Assembly: GCA_013314865.1 (NCBI GenBank)
Contig: JABUEV010000040.1
Coordinates: forward strand, 1 to 10,995
Length of the DNA stretch: 10,995 nt
Direction: 5' to 3'
Source of the DNA: Bacteroidales bacterium
Lineage (GTDB): Bacteria > Bacteroidota > Bacteroidia > Bacteroidales > VadinHA17
Below are positions 8,160 to 10,995 of this stretch, one piece after another (position 1 is the first letter of the stretch; every line of letters starts with the position of its first letter). Both the position numbers and the translations under genes were made by a program. A model generated the notes under the pieces. The model searched no databases and was not told the origin of the DNA. It saw nothing but the letters and a program-made list of their open reading frames with translations.

Positions 8160-8604
8160 GAAAAAGAACCTCGATATTATAAGAGAGACAGGCTTTACCC
8201 TGCTTTCTGAAGGGAAGATCCTGCGGGTGAGAGCAACAGGCTACAGCATGTATCCTGCAATCAAGCCAGGCTCATTTATTTATATTGACCCTGGCGATGA
8301 GCATCCTGAATCGGGAGATATCATCGCCTGGAAATGTGATAAGGGAATTGTGGTTCACCGGCTTCTAAGGATCACATCAACCGATGGCGTGAAAAAATAT
8401 GTTACCCGGGGCGACAGCCTGTTGACTGAAGATATGCCTGTGACAAAGGAACTATATGCAGGTAAGGTAATCAAAGTTGAAAATCCGGAAGGTAATCCCG
8501 TAACAATTCATACCTTTGGTGCGAAAAGGCCAAATTACCGGTTTAACAGGTTCATGGCACTTTTAAATATTTACTCAAACCGCATCAGGGGTTACTTCAG
8601 ATGA
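8149..8604 (+). CDS. S24/S26 signal-peptidase-like protein without a membrane anchor
   Basis: This 151-residue protein shows the S26 (type I signal peptidase) core. GYSMYPAIKPGS (31-42) carries the candidate nucleophile S33. GDIIAW (56-61) follows, then GIVVHRL (66-72) with H70 where the bacterial enzyme has lysine, and TRGDSLLTED (86-95) with D89 and D95. The Ser/His arrangement is that of the SipW and eukaryotic ER type. There is no N-terminal hydrophobic segment, and the C-terminal helix (about 131-149) is basic and only mildly hydrophobic. The protein is therefore probably cytoplasmic or peripheral. Membership of this operon suggests cleavage of a leader peptide before or during export, but it could be a non-catalytic relative. 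It overlaps the kinase-like gene by 11 bp, and its stop overlaps the next start as ATGA. Confidence 0.82.
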   Translation: MTSRKKNLDIIRETGFTLLSEGKILRVRATGYSMYPAIKPGSFIYIDPGDEHPESGDIIAWKCDKGIVVHRLLRITSTDGVKKYVTRGDSLLTEDMPVTKELYAGKVIKVENPEGNPVTIHTFGAKRPNYRFNRFMALLNIYSNRIRGYFR

Positions 8605-10397
8605 AAGAGAAATTAGCCCTGTTCCGAAAATCACTGGGACTTGTTTGGGAGAGCGCTCCCGGCTGGACAACTGTCAATATTTTTCTTTCAATCCTCAGAA
8701 GTTTCCTGCCTCTTGCACTTATATACCTAATAAAGCTTCTTACTGATGAAATAACCGGGCTGGTCATGTCGGGTCAGGATTTTAGTCTTCAGCCCCTGGC
8801 ATGGTTAATAGCTTCAGTAGTGACGATCTATCTGCTCGACGAAGCATCTGCAGACGCCGGAAGCTATGCAGGTAAGAAGCAGTCAATGAATCTTGAGGCC
8901 TATATGCTCAGGCTTCTTCATGAAAAAGCAGTGAAGCTCGACCTGATAAATTTTGAGCATCCAGGTTATTTTGACTGCCTTGCACGGGCAACCCGTGAGG
9001 CTCCCTGGCGGCCATACAGCATTCTTAACAACCTTATCTCAATTCTCAGGGCGTCGGTTTCTTTAATACTGATGGCCGGCCTGCTTTTTTCACTGCACTG
9101 GAGCATGGCTCTGCTTCTTATGGCTGTCAATATTCCCGGTATCTGGCTCAGGCTCCATTATGCAAATATCCTTTACAACTTTCAGAAAGAACAGACGCCA
9201 GAAGCAAGAAAATCAGCATATTTCAACTGGCTTCTTACAGGCGACAGGCCCTCACGGGAACTGAGACTCTTCAGCCTCGGAAAATATTTTATTTCACTCT
9301 TCAGGAATTCATATCTGAAACAAAAAGAGGAGGAAATAGAAATTGTGCGGAAAAGAACAGTTATAGCTCTTCTGACTGATCTTGTAAAGGCCGGGGCTAT
9401 CCTTTTGATGCTATTGTTTATTACAAAAAAGACAATCACACGCGAAGTATCACTGGGGCAGATGGCCATGTTCCTTCTGGCATTCAGGCAGGGAATGATT
9501 TATATCAAGGATCTCTTTGCATCACTTGCAGGACTGTATGAGGACGGGCTTTTCATCGGTGACACATTTGAATTTCTCAACCTTAAGGAACAGATTAAAC
9601 CAGAACCTCCTGTTACAGAAGCAGATACAAAACATGAAAAAATCACAGTAGAGAATATTACTTTCAGTTATCCAGGAAGCAAGGTGCCGGCAATCAAAAA
9701 TGTTTCATTTGAAATAAACAGAGGAGAAATAATTGCACTGGCTGGCCCCAATGGTGCAGGCAAAAGCACACTAGTGAAACTTCTGACACGACTTTATGAT
9801 CCCGACAGCGGACAAATTAAATTAAACGGAAAAGATATCAGGCATTTTGATCCTGAAGCCTACAGAAAGCTATATTCAGTCATTTTTCAGGATTTCATGC
9901 TTTATAACCTGACTGCAGGTGAGAATATAAGACTCGGAGACATTGACAAACCACCGGATAAAAACAGAATACGCGAGTCAGCATCACTTGCAGGTTTGGA
10001 CGAACTGATATCCAGCCTGCCGGATGGATATGACACATTAATCGGAAACCTTTTTGACAATAGCCGAGAGCTTTCATGGGGAGAATGGCAGAAGATAGCT
10101 CTTGCACGGGCACTTTTCAGGGATGCTCCTTTGATAATACTTGATGAACCTGTCAGCGCACTTGATGCAGACACTGAATACGAAATATTCAGCCGTTTCA
10201 GGGAGATTCTTAAAGGCCGGACAGCAATCGTGATAAGTCACCGTCTTACAAATATCAGTCTGGCCGACAGGATAATAGTTCTTGACAGGGGAGCGGTGGC
10301 CGAGAGTGGCACACATCAGGAGCTTATGGATAAAGGTGGACTCTATTCCAAAATGTATTTTAAACAGACCGGACGATTTGAAAAGTATAAAAGCTGA
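8601..10397 (+). CDS. ABC exporter with fused membrane and ATPase domains (MsbA/peptide-export type)
   Basis: This 598-residue half-transporter would work as a homodimer in the inner membrane. Residues 1-320 hold about six hydrophobic segments (roughly 25-48, 66-84, 146-165, 167-184, 258-276, 285-303). Residues 346-590 are the ATPase: Walker A GPNGAGKST (382-390), Q-loop glutamine Q430, signature LSWGEWQ (491-497), Walker B LIILDE (511-516) with catalytic E516, and H-loop H547. There is no N-terminal C39 peptidase domain, so any leader cleavage must come from another protein, possibly the S26-like neighbour. The signature has tryptophan where LSGGQ has its first glycine. The gene starts in an ATGA overlap with the upstream gene, so translation is probably coupled. 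Export of a modified peptide is the most economical role; a lipid or drug substrate cannot be excluded. Confidence 0.92.
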   Translation: MKEKLALFRKSLGLVWESAPGWTTVNIFLSILRSFLPLALIYLIKLLTDEITGLVMSGQDFSLQPLAWLIASVVTIYLLDEASADAGSYAGKKQSMNLEAYMLRLLHEKAVKLDLINFEHPGYFDCLARATREAPWRPYSILNNLISILRASVSLILMAGLLFSLHWSMALLLMAVNIPGIWLRLHYANILYNFQKEQTPEARKSAYFNWLLTGDRPSRELRLFSLGKYFISLFRNSYLKQKEEEIEIVRKRTVIALLTDLVKAGAILLMLLFITKKTITREVSLGQMAMFLLAFRQGMIYIKDLFASLAGLYEDGLFIGDTFEFLNLKEQIKPEPPVTEADTKHEKITVENITFSYPGSKVPAIKNVSFEINRGEIIALAGPNGAGKSTLVKLLTRLYDPDSGQIKLNGKDIRHFDPEAYRKLYSVIFQDFMLYNLTAGENIRLGDIDKPPDKNRIRESASLAGLDELISSLPDGYDTLIGNLFDNSRELSWGEWQKIALARALFRDAPLIILDEPVSALDADTEYEIFSRFREILKGRTAIVISHRLTNISLADRIIVLDRGAVAESGTHQELMDKGGLYSKMYFKQTGRFEKYKS

Positions 10398-10673
10398 AAA
10401 GTAAAATCCTTAAAATCAATCCCCTAAAAACCTGCCTTTAATATTTTCTTTGCCTTACCCTGGCAAACCTGCAAACCGGAATACAGATTTTCCATAAATA
10501 AGTGTGCTTTGATGATTTTTATTACAGGAATAACAATTTCAGGCAAAAATTATTAAGCAAAGCGATAAGCTAAATATTAAAAATATTTTTACTAAAATAC
10601 TTGGATTTGATCAGAAAATTTACTATATTTATTGAGTCAATGTCTTTCAGAACCACTTTAAAACCTACTGATC
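10398..10673. other. AT-rich intergenic spacer after the exporter operon
   Basis: I see no convincing gene here. TTTGCC (10449-10454) and GGCAAA (10462-10467) can form a 6-bp hairpin with a 7-nt loop about 50 bp after the exporter stop, but no T-tract follows, so it is a poor intrinsic terminator. AAATATT (10572-10578) and AATATTT (10582-10588) form an all-AT hairpin. A 14-codon ATG frame at 10512-10556 is too short to support. Confidence 0.5.
10601..10631 (+). promoter_or_regulatory. Possible promoter of the small HTH gene
   Basis: TATATTTA (10624-10631) differs from TAnnTTTG at the last base. TTGG (10601-10604) lies 19 bp upstream, about the usual distance for the -33 element, and a true TTTG (10606-10609) lies at 14 bp. 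The HTH start codon is 42 bp downstream. Confidence 0.3.
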
Positions 10674-10910
10674 ATGACCCGGACGGAAAAGAACAACCTG
10701 AAGGTCAGGATTCTCAGGCTGGCAAGATTAAAGAGTACAGGGAGTCCTGCCGATTTAGCCTCAAGATTTGACATGAGCGAAAGAAATGTTAAAAGACTCA
10801 TCCATGAGTTAAGACAGGAAGGGTATGAAATCAGATACTGTCCTGTCAGAAGATCGTACGTACTTGAAGCGGTCTATCAATATATGTTTTTAAACATATT
10901 TTTTTATTGA
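10674..10910 (+). CDS. Small helix-turn-helix (HTH_11-like) DNA-binding protein
   Basis: This 78-residue protein has one domain. A first helix (KVRILRLARLKSTG, 10-23) leads into a helix-turn-helix (SPADLASRFDMSERNVKRLIHELRQEG, about 24-50), with NVKRLIHELR as the likely recognition helix. A short wing follows (YEIRYCPVRRSYVLE, 51-65). The pattern resembles the short HTH proteins of Bacteroidota with a STGxPxxLAxRxxxSxRxxxxxxxxL core, some of which I recall near peptide gene clusters. Its target is unknown. The last eleven residues (YQYMFLNIFFY) are encoded by a hairpin followed by a T-run, so the C-terminus may be eroded or simply overlap its own terminator. It lies 276 bp after the exporter on the same strand and may control that operon or a neighbour to the right. 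Confidence 0.68.
   Translation: MTRTEKNNLKVRILRLARLKSTGSPADLASRFDMSERNVKRLIHELRQEGYEIRYCPVRRSYVLEAVYQYMFLNIFFY
10882..10905 (+). terminator. Terminator-like hairpin inside the 3' end of the HTH gene
   Basis: ATATGTTT (10882-10889) and AAACATAT (10892-10899) are exact reverse complements separated by two T's, giving about six usable base pairs around a 6-nt loop. A run of seven T's (10899-10905) follows at once. The stem is AT-rich and weak, but stem plus T-run on the plus strand has the form of an intrinsic terminator. The HTH stop codon (10908-10910) lies just after it, so the element would be translated. Confidence 0.4.
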
Positions 10911-10968
10911 ATTTCTGTCCCCGGGACTTTTTAAAATTGTATAAAGTAAGAAAGTCACTGCTTATAAT

Positions 10969-10995
10969 ATGTTGAATTTTAAAAGAAATACCGGC
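10969..10995 (+). CDS. Possible start of a further gene running off the right edge
   Basis: An ATG at 10969 stays open for nine codons (MLNFKRNTG) to the window end. A TAnnTTTG-like box TAAAATTG (10932-10939, one mismatch) lies 29 bp upstream, about the same distance as in the PqqD operon. Nine codons say nothing about function, and the start may be chance. Confidence 0.2.

Noticed and set aside
8601-10397. Exporter considered as a C39 peptidase-containing bacteriocin transporter
   Set aside because: The protein begins directly with the membrane domain, with no N-terminal Cys/His protease motif.
10512-10556. 14-codon frame MIFITGITISGKNY in the spacer, considered as a short precursor
   Set aside because: Too short for a leader plus core, and a frame of this size is expected by chance.
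10640-10771. 43-codon plus-strand frame (MSFRTTLKPT...) considered as a RiPP precursor
   Set aside because: It overlaps the HTH gene in another frame, and its second half is simply the HTH coding sequence read out of frame.
10917-10932. GTCCCCGGGAC followed by five T's, considered as a terminator
   Set aside because: Leaving a real loop gives only a four-pair stem; more likely a chance GC palindrome.

Overview
The window looks like a chromosomal piece of a Bacteroidota genome, coding at moderate GC with AT-rich gaps. The evidence is circumstantial but consistent. There are TAnnTTTG-type -7 promoter boxes and almost no Shine-Dalgarno sequences. IspG is of the insert-containing ('three-domain') type. 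A SAM-I riboswitch precedes metH. The short HTH protein at the right end resembles a type common in this phylum. I cannot name a genus.

Positions 1-6709 are housekeeping. A 5'-complete, 3'-truncated methionine synthase gene (metH, minus strand) is preceded by a well-formed SAM-I riboswitch (1361-1477). Divergently transcribed cysS (cysteinyl-tRNA synthetase) and ispG (the iron-sulfur enzyme of the MEP isoprenoid pathway) follow as a tight pair. Then comes rnr (RNase R) on the minus strand, whose 3' end overlaps that of ispG by 16 bp.

Positions 6948-10397 hold a compact plus-strand cassette of four genes. They encode a PqqD-like peptide-binding protein, a kinase-like P-loop protein of the HPr-kinase fold, an S24/S26 signal-peptidase-like protein with a Ser/His pair and no membrane anchor, and an ABC exporter with fused membrane and ATPase domains. 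The last three genes overlap or nearly so (11 bp, then ATGA), so this is one operon. It starts behind a good TAnnTTTG box at 6909. The parts (leader binding, modification or phosphorylation, proteolysis, export) are those of a ribosomally made, modified peptide (RiPP) pathway. However, no precursor peptide, radical SAM enzyme, lasso cyclase or C39 protease is visible in the window. This is the most interesting region.

Positions 10398-10995 hold an AT-rich spacer, a small HTH protein gene whose last codons form a terminator-like hairpin, and a possible start of another gene running off the right edge.
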